From: Cupriavidus cauae
GTDB taxonomy: Bacteria > Pseudomonadota > Gammaproteobacteria > Burkholderiales > Burkholderiaceae
DNA: 64,000 nucleotides
Assembly (NCBI RefSeq): GCF_008632125.1
Contig: NZ_VWRN01000034.1
Span: 1-64,000 of the forward strand
Direction of reading: 5' to 3'
The notes under the pieces are model-generated. The model saw only the letters and a list, made by a program, of their open reading frames with translations. It was not told the origin of the DNA and did no database searches. A program made the translations under genes and the position numbers. Of this stretch, positions 10,146-17,969 are shown one piece after another (positions within the stretch are counted from its first letter, which is position 1; each line of letters opens with the position of its first letter).

Positions 10146-10355
10146 CTTCTTCTTGTCGTCGGTCAGCACATTGCCGACCACGCCGCCAAGCGCGGCGCCG
10201 CCCAGCGTGGCGCCCGGCCCGCCGATCAAGGTCGCGCCCGCGACCCCGCCCACGCCCGCACCGATGGCGGTGTTGCGCTGCTTGGCGGTCATGTCGGCGC
10301 AGCCCGCGGTGGCGAGCAGCGTGGCCAGCGCGAACGACAGGGTAAGGGTACGCAT
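10143..10355 (-). CDS. Small glycine-zipper lipoprotein
   Basis: A 70-residue exported protein. ATG 10355 has an AAGGAG ribosome site seven bases upstream, so the longer frame from 10430 is rejected. The signal peptide ends in the lipobox LATAGC (acyl Cys near 19). The mature part is a glycine-zipper helix hairpin (AIGAGVGGVAGATLIGGPGA, then LGGAALGGVVGNVL) and ends DDKKK. Proteins of this kind (Rick_17kDa/OsmB-like) sit in or on the outer membrane; the specific role is unknown. It is monocistronic and convergent with the PACE gene. Confidence 0.82.
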   Translation of the reverse strand: MRTLTLSFALATLLATAGCADMTAKQRNTAIGAGVGGVAGATLIGGPGATLGGAALGGVVGNVLTDDKKK

Positions 10356-10548
10356 CGAGAGCTCCTTGTACGGGCGAGAGGTAGTTCGATTGTGCGGGGG
10401 CGTGGCACACGGCAGGCAGACGATGGCCACCTATGTCGGTGTCAGATAAATCCCACATGGGTCGCCGCACCGTTGGCGACGGCGGCGTGGCGCGACACCT
10501 TGTCATCGGTGCGCGTTAGACTTCGGGCGCGCCACTGCGAGCCCGACC

Positions 10549-11316
10549 ATGCTGCCGATTCTCATGCCGCTTCTCCTGCCGATCCGCCTGCCGATCCCCC
10601 TTCGCCTCTGCGCCTTGCGCCGCCCCTTCGCGGCAGCGCTGCTGCTGTGCCTGAGCCCGCTGGCATGGGCGGCGCGGCCGCTGGTCACCGACGACGCGCG
10701 CATCGTCGATCCGCAATCGTGCCAGCTCGAATCGTGGCTGCGCTTCAACCGCGACGGCACGGAGCGCTGGGCGCTGCCGGGCTGCAATTTCACCGGCAAC
10801 TTTGAATGGACGTTCGGCGGCGCGGTGCAGCGATACGGCGACGGCCCCGGCAACGCGATCACCGATCTGCAGTTCCAGGGCAAGACGGTGCTCAAGCCGG
10901 TCGAGACCAACGGCTACGGCGTCGCGCTGACGCTCGGCATGACCGAATACCCGAAGGCCGAGCGGCGCAGGACCCCGGGCGGGCTCTATCTGAATCTGCC
11001 GCTGACGGTGTCGATGCGCGACGACCGCCTGCTGCTGCATGCGAACTTCGGCGCCACCCACGATCGCGCCGAACGGCAGACCCGCATGACCTGGGGCGTG
11101 GCCGGCGAGGCGGCGGTCAGCGAGCGCTGGGCCATGATCGCCGAGAGCTTCGGCGAAAGCGGAGACAAGCCGTGGATCCAGCTGGGCGCCCGGGTGTGGA
11201 TCGTGCCGCAGCGCGTCCAGGTCGACATGACCTGGGGCACGCAGCTGAACCAGCCGCGCGAGACGCGCTTTGTTTCGATCGGCCTGCGCCTGCTGTCGCC
11301 GAGCTGGGGCAACTGA
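10549..11316 (+). CDS. Exported protein of unknown function, probably outer membrane
   Basis: A 255-residue protein with a cleavable signal peptide ending LSPLAWA-A near residue 41. The mature part begins RPLVTDDARIVDPQSCQLES and then alternates short hydrophobic/polar segments typical of a beta-barrel (for example YLNLPLTVSMRDDRLLLHAN), ending in RLLSPSWGN. I do not recognise a named family; an outer-membrane channel or assembly factor is a guess from the strand pattern. The first 16 codons after ATG are a four-copy 12-bp repeat (10552-10599) encoding LPIL, MPLL, LPIR, LPIP, so the signal peptide is preceded by a repeat-built extension. A later start is possible, but no good ribosome site marks one. 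Confidence 0.7.
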   Translation: MLPILMPLLLPIRLPIPLRLCALRRPFAAALLLCLSPLAWAARPLVTDDARIVDPQSCQLESWLRFNRDGTERWALPGCNFTGNFEWTFGGAVQRYGDGPGNAITDLQFQGKTVLKPVETNGYGVALTLGMTEYPKAERRRTPGGLYLNLPLTVSMRDDRLLLHANFGATHDRAERQTRMTWGVAGEAAVSERWAMIAESFGESGDKPWIQLGARVWIVPQRVQVDMTWGTQLNQPRETRFVSIGLRLLSPSWGN

Positions 11317-11338
11317 TCCCGGGCTCGCGCTTGCGCAC

Positions 11339-11376
11339 GTCGACGATTTAGTTATACTCCATAACAATTCGTCGAC
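11339..11376. promoter_or_regulatory. Nested palindrome, probable MarR operator
   Basis: GTTAT-ACTCC-ATAAC (11351-11365) sits inside an outer inverted repeat GTCGACGA (11339-11346) / TCGTCGAC (11369-11376); the two share a centre to within half a base. The block is 56 bases before the monooxygenase start and 23 after the previous stop. MarR proteins bind AT-rich dyads of this size, and the cluster ends in a marR gene. Assignment to that regulator is inference. Confidence 0.6.
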
Positions 11377-11431
11377 CATCAAGATCGAAAGCGGATCGCC
11401 CGTCGCGCGCAGGTCCGCCACAGGAGACACC

Positions 11432-12694
11432 ATGCGCATCGCCATCGCAGGCGGCGGCATCGGCGGGCTGACGCTCGCGCTGCTCTGCCATCGCCACGGC
11501 ATCGACGCCGAAGTCTGGGAAGCCAGCGAATCCCTGAAGCCCCTCGGCGTCGGCATCAACCTGCTGCCCCATGCGGTCCGCGAACTGGCCGAGCTCGGCC
11601 TGCAGCCGGCGCTGGCGCAGATCGCGATCGAGACCAGCTCGCTGTCCTACTACAACAAGTTGGGCCAACGGATCTGGCACGAGCCACGTGGACTCGCCGC
11701 GGGGTATCCCTATCCGCAGTTCTCCGTGCATCGCGGCGAGCTGCAGATGCTGCTCTATCGGACCGCGGTGGAAAGGCTCGGCGCCGAGCGCGTGCATACC
11801 GGCCATGCCTTCGAGACGGTGCACGACACCGGCGCGCGGCCCGGCTCGCCGGTGCGATTCACGCTGCGCCGGCGCGCCGACGGTGCCGAGGTGCAGGCCA
11901 GCGCCGACGTGCTGGTCGGCGCCGACGGCATCCATTCGGCGGTGCGGCGGCAGTTCTATCCGAGCGGCGACGAGCCACGCTTTTCGCGGCGGATGCTGTG
12001 GCGCGCGGTCACCGAGGCGCCGCCCTATCTCGATGGCCGCTCGATGTTCATGGCCGGCCACCAGGACCAGAAGTTCGTCGCCTATCCGATCTCCGAGCCG
12101 CTGCGACGGCAGGGCCGTTCGCTGATCAACTGGATCGCCGAGCTGCGCGTGCCGGACGACGCGTCGGACACGCCGCCGCGCAGCGACTGGAACCGGCAGG
12201 TCGACAAGTCGGTGTTCCGCGAGGCCTTTGCCGGCTGGCGCTGGGACTGGATCGACATTCCGGCGCTGATCGACGGCGCTGCCGCGATCTACGAATTTCC
12301 GATGGTCGACAAGGACCCGCTGCCGCGCTGGACCTTCGATCGCGTCACGCTGCTCGGCGACGCTGCGCATCCGATGTACCCGATCGGCTCGAACGGCAGC
12401 GCGCAGGCGATCGTCGATGCGCGCCATCTGGTCGACTGCCTGCTCGGCACGCCCGATACCGGTTACGCGCTGCGCGAGTACGAGGCAGAGCGGCTGCCGC
12501 GCACGGCGGGCATCGTGCTGCGCAACCGGCTCAACGGTCCCGAGCAGGTCATGCAATTGGCCGAGCAGCGTGCGCCGCAGGGCTTCACCGATATCGAGCA
12601 GGTCATTGCGCGCAGCGAACTCGAGGCGATCGCATTGCGCTACAAGCAGTTGGCGGGATTCGATCGCCAGTCCGTGCAGGGCGGCGCCCGCTGA
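11432..12694 (+). CDS. FAD-dependent monooxygenase, PhzS/salicylate-hydroxylase type
   Basis: A 420-residue group A flavin hydroxylase. MRIAIAGGGIGGLTLALLC holds the GxGxxG dinucleotide site at residues 7-12, VLVGADGIHSAVR is the DG motif, and LLGDAAHPMYPIGSNGSAQA is the GD flavin motif. From memory it is closest to the phenazine hydroxylase PhzS: PLGVGINLLPHAVRELAELG, PQFSVHRGELQMLL and EFPMVDKDPLPRW have near equivalents there. It therefore hydroxylates an aromatic ring using NAD(P)H and O2; the substrate is unknown and no phenazine genes are present. ATG 11432 has CAGGAGAC upstream. It is first in the cluster with the binding protein, DUF3237 and MarR genes. Confidence 0.85.
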   Translation: MRIAIAGGGIGGLTLALLCHRHGIDAEVWEASESLKPLGVGINLLPHAVRELAELGLQPALAQIAIETSSLSYYNKLGQRIWHEPRGLAAGYPYPQFSVHRGELQMLLYRTAVERLGAERVHTGHAFETVHDTGARPGSPVRFTLRRRADGAEVQASADVLVGADGIHSAVRRQFYPSGDEPRFSRRMLWRAVTEAPPYLDGRSMFMAGHQDQKFVAYPISEPLRRQGRSLINWIAELRVPDDASDTPPRSDWNRQVDKSVFREAFAGWRWDWIDIPALIDGAAAIYEFPMVDKDPLPRWTFDRVTLLGDAAHPMYPIGSNGSAQAIVDARHLVDCLLGTPDTGYALREYEAERLPRTAGIVLRNRLNGPEQVMQLAEQRAPQGFTDIEQVIARSELEAIALRYKQLAGFDRQSVQGGAR

Positions 12695-12728
12695 CCGCCC
12701 GCGCCATCATAAAAAAGGGAGACATTCG

Positions 12729-13880
12729 ATGACACTTCGCCGCACCACGCTTGCGCGCCTCGTTCTGGCGCTCGCCGCCACCGGCGCGCTTGCCGGCCCC
12801 GCGCTGGCCGACGTCACCGTCGGCGTCAGCATTTCGTCGACGGGGCCGTCGGCATCGCTGGGCATTCCGCAGAAGCAGTCGCTGGGCCTGCTGCCGCAGC
12901 AGATCGCCGGGGAGACGATCCGCTATGTAGTGCTCGACGACGGCTCCGATCCGACCCAGGCGACCAAGGTCGCGCGCCGCTTCGTCAGCGAGGACAAGGT
13001 CGACATCATCCTCGGCTCGTCCGCGGTGGCGCCGTCGATTGCCATCGCCGAGGTCGCCGACGAGAGCAAGACCGTGCAGCTGGCGTTCTCGCCGATCGAA
13101 CTGAAGCCCGGCCGCGGCGAATGGACCTACCGGCTGGCCCAGCCGATCAGGCTGATGGCGGAGGCCGTCGCGGCGACCGCCAAGGCGAAGGGGGTCAAGA
13201 CGATCGGCTTCATCGGCTTTGCCGACGCCTATGGCGAGACCTGGCTGAAGGAATTCACCACCGCGGCGGCGGCCAACGGCATCCGCGTCGTCGCCACCGA
13301 GCGCTACGCGCGCTCGGATACCGCGGTCACCGCGCAAACGCTGAAGCTGATCTCGGCGCGCCCGGACGCGATGCTGATCGCCGGCGCCGGCACCGGCGCC
13401 GCCCTGCCCCACACCACGCTGCGCGAGCGCGGCTATCGCGGGCCGATCTACCACACGCACGGCGCCGCCACCAAGGACCTGATCCGCATCGGCGGCAAGG
13501 CGGTCGACGGCGCCATCCTGCCGGCCGGACCGGTCATCGTGCCCGAGCAGCTCCCCGCCGACAGCGCGCCGAAGAAGCCGGGCCTCGACTACGTGAGCCG
13601 CTACGAGAAGCAGTACGGCCCGGAGAGCCGCACGCAGTTCGGCGCGCATCCCTACGATGCCGGCCTGGTGCTGCAGCGGATCGTGCCGGTCGCGCTGAAG
13701 CGGGCCAGACCGGGCACGCCGGAGTTCCGCGCGGCACTGAAGGCGGCGCTCGAAAGCGAGCGCGAGATCGTGGTCTCGCACGGCGTGCTGAACTACACCA
13801 GCCAGGACCACTTTGGCTTCGACCAGCGCGGCCGCGTGATGCTGACGATCGACAACGGCAACTGGAAGCTGCTCAAGTGA
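12729..13880 (+). CDS. ABC transporter substrate-binding protein, LivJ/Peripla_BP_6 type
   Basis: A 383-residue periplasmic receptor with signal peptide (cleavage near ALA-DVTVGVSIS). The fold is type I: VTVGVSISSTGPSASLGIPQ is the conserved start and VGRRFV-like EDKVDIILGSSAVAPSIA follows. In Burkholderiales such receptors near oxygenases usually bind aromatic acids (for example benzoate-type ligands) rather than amino acids. No permease or ATPase gene is beside it, so it must share or recruit one encoded elsewhere. A GGGAG site precedes the start. The stop overlaps a GTG start of the next gene (GTGA 13877-13880), which argues for an operon. Confidence 0.88.
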   Translation: MTLRRTTLARLVLALAATGALAGPALADVTVGVSISSTGPSASLGIPQKQSLGLLPQQIAGETIRYVVLDDGSDPTQATKVARRFVSEDKVDIILGSSAVAPSIAIAEVADESKTVQLAFSPIELKPGRGEWTYRLAQPIRLMAEAVAATAKAKGVKTIGFIGFADAYGETWLKEFTTAAAANGIRVVATERYARSDTAVTAQTLKLISARPDAMLIAGAGTGAALPHTTLRERGYRGPIYHTHGAATKDLIRIGGKAVDGAILPAGPVIVPEQLPADSAPKKPGLDYVSRYEKQYGPESRTQFGAHPYDAGLVLQRIVPVALKRARPGTPEFRAALKAALESEREIVVSHGVLNYTSQDHFGFDQRGRVMLTIDNGNWKLLK

Positions 13881-14377
13881 GCGCCGCATCGGCATTGGCC
13901 GGCTTGCCGACGCCGAAGCTCGAGCATGTCGCCGACTTCAGCTTCCGGCTCGATCCGGCGATCGAGGTCGGCGCCAGCGCGGTGGGGCAGCGGCGCGTGA
14001 TCCCGATTCTCGATGGGGTCGTCGATGGACCGCTGCTGCGCGGCCGTGTGCTGCCCGGCGGCGCCGACTTCCAGCTGGTCCGGCCGGACCTTGGCGACGG
14101 CGTCACGGTCGCGGAGATCGAAGCGCGCTATGTCGTGCAGACCGATGACGGCGCCCGGATCTACATCGTCAACGCGGGCCTGCGCAGCGGTCCCGCCGAT
14201 GTGCTCGCGCGCCTGTCCGCCGGCGAGACGGTCGATCCGTCGCGGATCTACTTCCGCACCGCCCCGCGCTTCGAAACGCAGGCGCCCGCCTATCGCTGGC
14301 TGATGCAACACACCTTTGTCGCCACCGGCGCGCGGTTCCCGGACCGCGTGCAGATGCGATACTTCCGCGTCGCCTGA
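13877..14377 (+). CDS. DUF3237 domain protein
   Basis: A 166-residue cytoplasmic protein covering one DUF3237 domain: LEHVADFSFRLDPAIEVG at the N-terminus, QRRVIPILDGVVDGPLLRGRVLPGGADFQL in the middle (split motif) and YRWLMQHTFVATGARFPDRV near the end. The start is GTG 13877 overlapping the preceding stop. The family is a small beta-barrel of unknown biochemistry that recurs in aromatic and steroid degradation clusters, which fits the upstream monooxygenase. Function beyond that is not inferable. Confidence 0.85.
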   Translation: MSAASALAGLPTPKLEHVADFSFRLDPAIEVGASAVGQRRVIPILDGVVDGPLLRGRVLPGGADFQLVRPDLGDGVTVAEIEARYVVQTDDGARIYIVNAGLRSGPADVLARLSAGETVDPSRIYFRTAPRFETQAPAYRWLMQHTFVATGARFPDRVQMRYFRVA

Positions 14378-14414
14378 ACGGATCGCGGGCTTCGCGTCCG
14401 CCATCCCCTGCTCC

Positions 14415-14963
14415 ATGTCCGCTTCGCCGCCCTCCTCGCCGCCCTCGCCCTCGTCCCCTTCTTCCCGGGCCGCGCGCAAGACCCGCGATACGCTCGCGCC
14501 CGACCCCGCCACCGAAGCCGGCGGCTTCGATCCGCATCTGCCGGACGTCGACTACGGGGTTCTGGACGGCCTGATCGGCTACGCGATCCGTCGCGCGCAG
14601 ATCCGGCTCTACGAAGACTTCGTGCGCTCGCTGGCGCCCTGGAACATCACGCCGCCACGCTTCTCGGCACTGGTGCTGATTTCGCGCAATCCGGACCTGA
14701 AGCTGACGGACCTGGCCAGGATCATGGGCATTGCGCGTTCGGGCGCCGTGCTGCTGGTCGATGCGCTCGAGGAGATGAAGCTGGTGGCGCGACGGCCGTC
14801 GGCCAACGATCGACGGGCGTTCAGCCTGGTGTTGACGGCGGCGGGACGCCGAACGCTGGAGGCGGCAACCCGGGCGGTTTGCGACCACGACGTGAAGATG
14901 GCGCGCGCCCTGTCGGAGCAGGAACAGCAGACGCTGAGAGGGCTGTTGGCGCGACTCGGCTGA
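14415..14963 (+). CDS. MarR-family transcriptional regulator
   Basis: A 182-residue regulator. The winged HTH spans about residues 75-145: PPRFSALVLISRNPDLKLTD, LARIMGIARSGAVLLVDALE and the wing VARRPSANDRRAFSLVLTAA with the DR dipeptide typical of MarR. The first 35 residues are Ser/Pro-rich and repetitive (SPPSSPPSPSSPSS) and would be disordered. ATG 14415 is chosen over 14316 because the extra residues lack any family resemblance. It is the last gene of the cluster and the probable repressor acting at the palindrome at 11339-11376. Confidence 0.87.
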   Translation: MSASPPSSPPSPSSPSSRAARKTRDTLAPDPATEAGGFDPHLPDVDYGVLDGLIGYAIRRAQIRLYEDFVRSLAPWNITPPRFSALVLISRNPDLKLTDLARIMGIARSGAVLLVDALEEMKLVARRPSANDRRAFSLVLTAAGRRTLEAATRAVCDHDVKMARALSEQEQQTLRGLLARLG

Positions 14964-15158
14964 GGCTCTCGCCTCCCCGACAGCCGCCGGATATCGCGAC
15001 GCCGCCCGGGGTCGCTGAACCATCGGTTCAAATTCTTTAGCGGCCGCCACGATTAGAACAGCGGCGTCGCAGTGCGGTGGGTAGGCTTCGCTGTCCTGAA
15101 GCCCCAGCCAACGTTGCCGTCCATCGTTGGCGTTTCTCCACCCCACCGCCGCGACGAC

Positions 15159-16790
15159 ATGTTCCGTATCTTTGCCCAGCCTCGCTCCACCGAAAATCCC
15201 GCCGCCTCCCTCCCGGACACCAGTTCAATCCGCTCCGAAGCCCATCCTCAGCCGCATGAGATCGAGCCGTCCCGCATCGATGCCGCGGCCGCCAATGGCG
15301 CGCAACACGTGCAACCCACCGGCGCTGTCGAGCACCCGCCGGCGCCCCGTGTGATCGACCTGCTCGATGCCGGCTGGCAGGAGCTCACAAACGCGGTGCA
15401 TTCGTTGCCGGATACGAGCCGCAAGGCCGAGATCCTGAGCAGCGCGGCACGATGCGGCAAGAAGATCGCGGATGCCCAGTCTGCCGCTGCCCGCATCGAA
15501 GCATGGGACCTGCAGCAACACAACGACGTACGTATCACGCGCCAGGAACTGCTGCGGCTGCGTGCGGATATCAAGCAGTGCGCGAAGTCGGTCGGCGATG
15601 CGCTGGCCGACCTGGATCAACTGGCCACCGATGTTCGCGACTATCCGGACAACGAGGCGCCCGGCGCCAAGGCCATCCTGTTGCTGGGCATCGCCGGCAT
15701 CGCCAGCGCACTAGCGATGCTCGTCGTCACGGTCGCCTTCCCTCCTCTCGGTCTCGTGCTGCTCGGAGCGCTCGCTGCCGGGGGCGCGGCGGGGGGCGGC
15801 TATCTGATTCACAAGATATGTCAGGCCGCGTCCGCTCACGAGGGCTTCGAAAGAGCAAACAGCGACGTGTCCGGCGCCCTCCGGCAATCGCTCGAACAGG
15901 CCAGGGCCCTGGAAGCCCGGTTCAACGACGAATTGCTGCCCGCGTTGATGCGGAACGCGAAGCTCCGATCCACGGAGGACCTGCAGGAATTCTTCGCCGA
16001 CCAGATGGCGCTGAATCGGTTTGCCAGTTATGGCGATGTCACGAAGCAAAGGGCGGAATGGCGGCGGGATCTGATTGCTCAGTTGCAGGCCGACATTCCA
16101 AGGGATCAGTCGGAACTGGTGTATCCGTGCGAGATCGCCAACGAGCGATTGATTCCGCCAGGCTTCGGTGACGGGCTTGCAGGGCTGCCGGTGGAGCAGC
16201 AGCAGAAGGAGATCCAGAATCGTCTGCCGGGGGCTGTGGATATCGCCATGGAGAAGATCCACGCGGCCGCCGAGGGCAACGATGACACGTTCGATGCCCT
16301 GCTGTATCTGATCACGCAGCGGCCCCGCAGCGCGGTGGAGAACGCGGCGACGATCGCGCTGGCCAGGGCCATTGGACTTCCCGAGGCGATCACGACCGCC
16401 GCGGGGCAAAAGATCAACCTCGTGCAGATAGCGTGCGATGAAAGCGGAAGAGCGATCGGCGGCACGATCACCTACAAGCTATACCAGCCGGCGCCCGACA
16501 TCGGCACCGCGTTGCATATCATGCCGCTGGCGGCCGGCAACATCGTGCCGGCGCCGGAAGATGCCGGTCTTCGTGCTGTCGCGACGTTCGCGTTGGAAGG
16601 CCGGAGCATCAAGATCACGTCGCTCAAGTTCAAGGCGACGCTTTCCATCCTTGCAGCCTGCGCCGAAATGTTCGCGCACGAGATCGACCGGTTGGCGCAG
16701 TCGGGCGACCCGCGGCATTTTGTGTTTGACGAGAAGCCGTCCAGCAGCAACGTTCCGGTACCCGGCGATCTGTCCGCTGGCGGCGGCTGA
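15159..16790 (+). CDS. Unrecognised 543-residue protein with central membrane hairpin (candidate effector)
   Basis: I do not recognise a family. Residues 1-65 are rich in Ser, Pro, Ala, Glu and Gln and look disordered, as in type III secretion substrates. Residues 68-165 are alpha-helical and probably coiled coil. Residues 172-220 form two adjoining hydrophobic segments (AILLLGIAGIASALAMLVV and PPLGLVLLGALAAGGAAGGG) joined by a short Pro turn. Residues 225-315 are again helical and charged. The C-terminal 150 residues look globular. An N-terminal signal peptide is absent. ATG 15159 is chosen because MFRIF starts clean sequence. It has lower GC than its neighbours and pairs with the next gene. 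Secretion by type III or VI is only a hypothesis; no hrpII/PIP box was found upstream. Confidence 0.6.
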   Translation: MFRIFAQPRSTENPAASLPDTSSIRSEAHPQPHEIEPSRIDAAAANGAQHVQPTGAVEHPPAPRVIDLLDAGWQELTNAVHSLPDTSRKAEILSSAARCGKKIADAQSAAARIEAWDLQQHNDVRITRQELLRLRADIKQCAKSVGDALADLDQLATDVRDYPDNEAPGAKAILLLGIAGIASALAMLVVTVAFPPLGLVLLGALAAGGAAGGGYLIHKICQAASAHEGFERANSDVSGALRQSLEQARALEARFNDELLPALMRNAKLRSTEDLQEFFADQMALNRFASYGDVTKQRAEWRRDLIAQLQADIPRDQSELVYPCEIANERLIPPGFGDGLAGLPVEQQQKEIQNRLPGAVDIAMEKIHAAAEGNDDTFDALLYLITQRPRSAVENAATIALARAIGLPEAITTAAGQKINLVQIACDESGRAIGGTITYKLYQPAPDIGTALHIMPLAAGNIVPAPEDAGLRAVATFALEGRSIKITSLKFKATLSILAACAEMFAHEIDRLAQSGDPRHFVFDEKPSSSNVPVPGDLSAGGG

Positions 16791-16880
16791 GCACTGACGA
16801 GCGAGCCCGATCGGCAGACCGGATCGGCTCGACGGCGGTATCGGGGCAATCCATGATTCAAACCTGGGAGGGAACTGCAT

Positions 16881-17870
16881 ATGCCATTGGTACCGACAGC
16901 ATCGACGCACACGGCCAGGCCGCACGATCTCTACGGAACGGACCATCACGACCGGCCACATTCCAATCGACCCGGATATCTGGGCGCCCTGCCGACGGAA
17001 TTGAAGCTCGCGGTGATCGATGCCGATCCGGACGCCGCGCTTGCCTTGATGGATACCACGCACGAATTCGAGGTGCTGGTTTGCGGCGGACCACTGCGCC
17101 CGCTTTTCCAGTACTTCGAACGGTCGCCCGGCCGCCTGCGGTCCTTCTTGCAGGCAGGTATCCGCTCGGGAAAGACGGCCAGCCAATTCGTGCGCCTGGC
17201 GACGGTATTCGACGAGGTGACGAGCGCCCCGCCCGAATGCATTCGTTATGCCGCGCGATACCTGGTGGAGTTGGGAATGCTGACTCCACGAATCTACAAC
17301 GCCATGTGTCCCGAATTCGTGCATCTGCTGTGCGACAAGGACACGTTGACGTTCTCGTTTTCGCGCCGCTTTCCCTTGCTCAGCGAAGGCGAGTTGGCCG
17401 AGCATCAAAACATGCTGCAGCCGTACGCCGACGAGCACGCGGTCAATCATGTTTCCGAACTCGATATCGTCCTGCTTCGTATTGCACCCGCGCTCGGTGA
17501 AAGAGGACTGCTCGGACTTGCTTTTGAACAGTTGTTCGATCGGGACCGCTTCGGCCGCTTTCTGGTCCCCAACGGATTCGCTGATCGTGAGGAGGCCTAC
17601 ACGTATTCAAGAATCGACTCGGCGGCTCTTGCACAAATGTTGAAGCGGTTCTATTGCGCGCTGGACCTTCGGGTCATCAATTTCGACCGAAGCGCGCGGG
17701 ATGGTGCCCTCTACCGGACCGCCTTCGGCAGCGCGGGAAGCTCGTCCGCCGGCTGTCAATCCACGGCGTCGCAGTCATCGCCCCGTGTCCGTATTCTTCC
17801 CGGGGCAGGCAGGCGTCACACTCGGGACGACCAGCGAATCTGGCTGTTTCAGCTGTTCCGCCAACTCTGA
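16881..17870 (+). CDS. Unrecognised 329-residue protein with F-box-like motif (candidate effector)
   Basis: A strong ribosome site (GGGAGGGA 16866-16873) marks ATG 16881. Residues 36-67 read ALPTELKLAVIDADPDAALA then LMDTTHEFEVLV, which follows the eukaryotic F-box pattern LPxEL...I...DPxxLxxL....xxFxxLV. The N-terminal 35 residues are His/Pro/Thr-rich and unstructured. The remainder is helical with no recognised repeat, and I see no LRR. F-box effectors are known in Ralstonia (GALA family), where they recruit host SKP1. Codon use and GC are unlike neighbours: 17581-17640 has 31 G+C of 60. The last 45 residues are basic and Ser-rich. Confidence is good that this is a gene and moderate for the motif. 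Confidence 0.6.
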   Translation: MPLVPTASTHTARPHDLYGTDHHDRPHSNRPGYLGALPTELKLAVIDADPDAALALMDTTHEFEVLVCGGPLRPLFQYFERSPGRLRSFLQAGIRSGKTASQFVRLATVFDEVTSAPPECIRYAARYLVELGMLTPRIYNAMCPEFVHLLCDKDTLTFSFSRRFPLLSEGELAEHQNMLQPYADEHAVNHVSELDIVLLRIAPALGERGLLGLAFEQLFDRDRFGRFLVPNGFADREEAYTYSRIDSAALAQMLKRFYCALDLRVINFDRSARDGALYRTAFGSAGSSSAGCQSTASQSSPRVRILPGAGRRHTRDDQRIWLFQLFRQL

Positions 17871-17969
17871 AGCCAACGCACGGAAGCCGGGATCTGGCAG
17901 CGCTTCCTCGCCACCATGAGCAGGTGAGTCGGGCATCGGGGTCGCATCGTTGCAGACGACTACGGTACC

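Noticed and set aside
14964..15158. hrpII/PIP-type box (TTCG-N16-TTCG) for the low-GC gene pair
   Set aside because: No pair of TTCG at that spacing was found. A short dyad TGAACC-ATC-GGTTCA at 15016-15030 may be a weak terminator or operator but is not a PIP box.
16791..16880. Terminator between the two low-GC genes (GAGCCCGATC...GATCGGCTC)
   Set aside because: The stem has a bulge and lacks a T-run; the genes are only 90 bases apart and may be cotranscribed.
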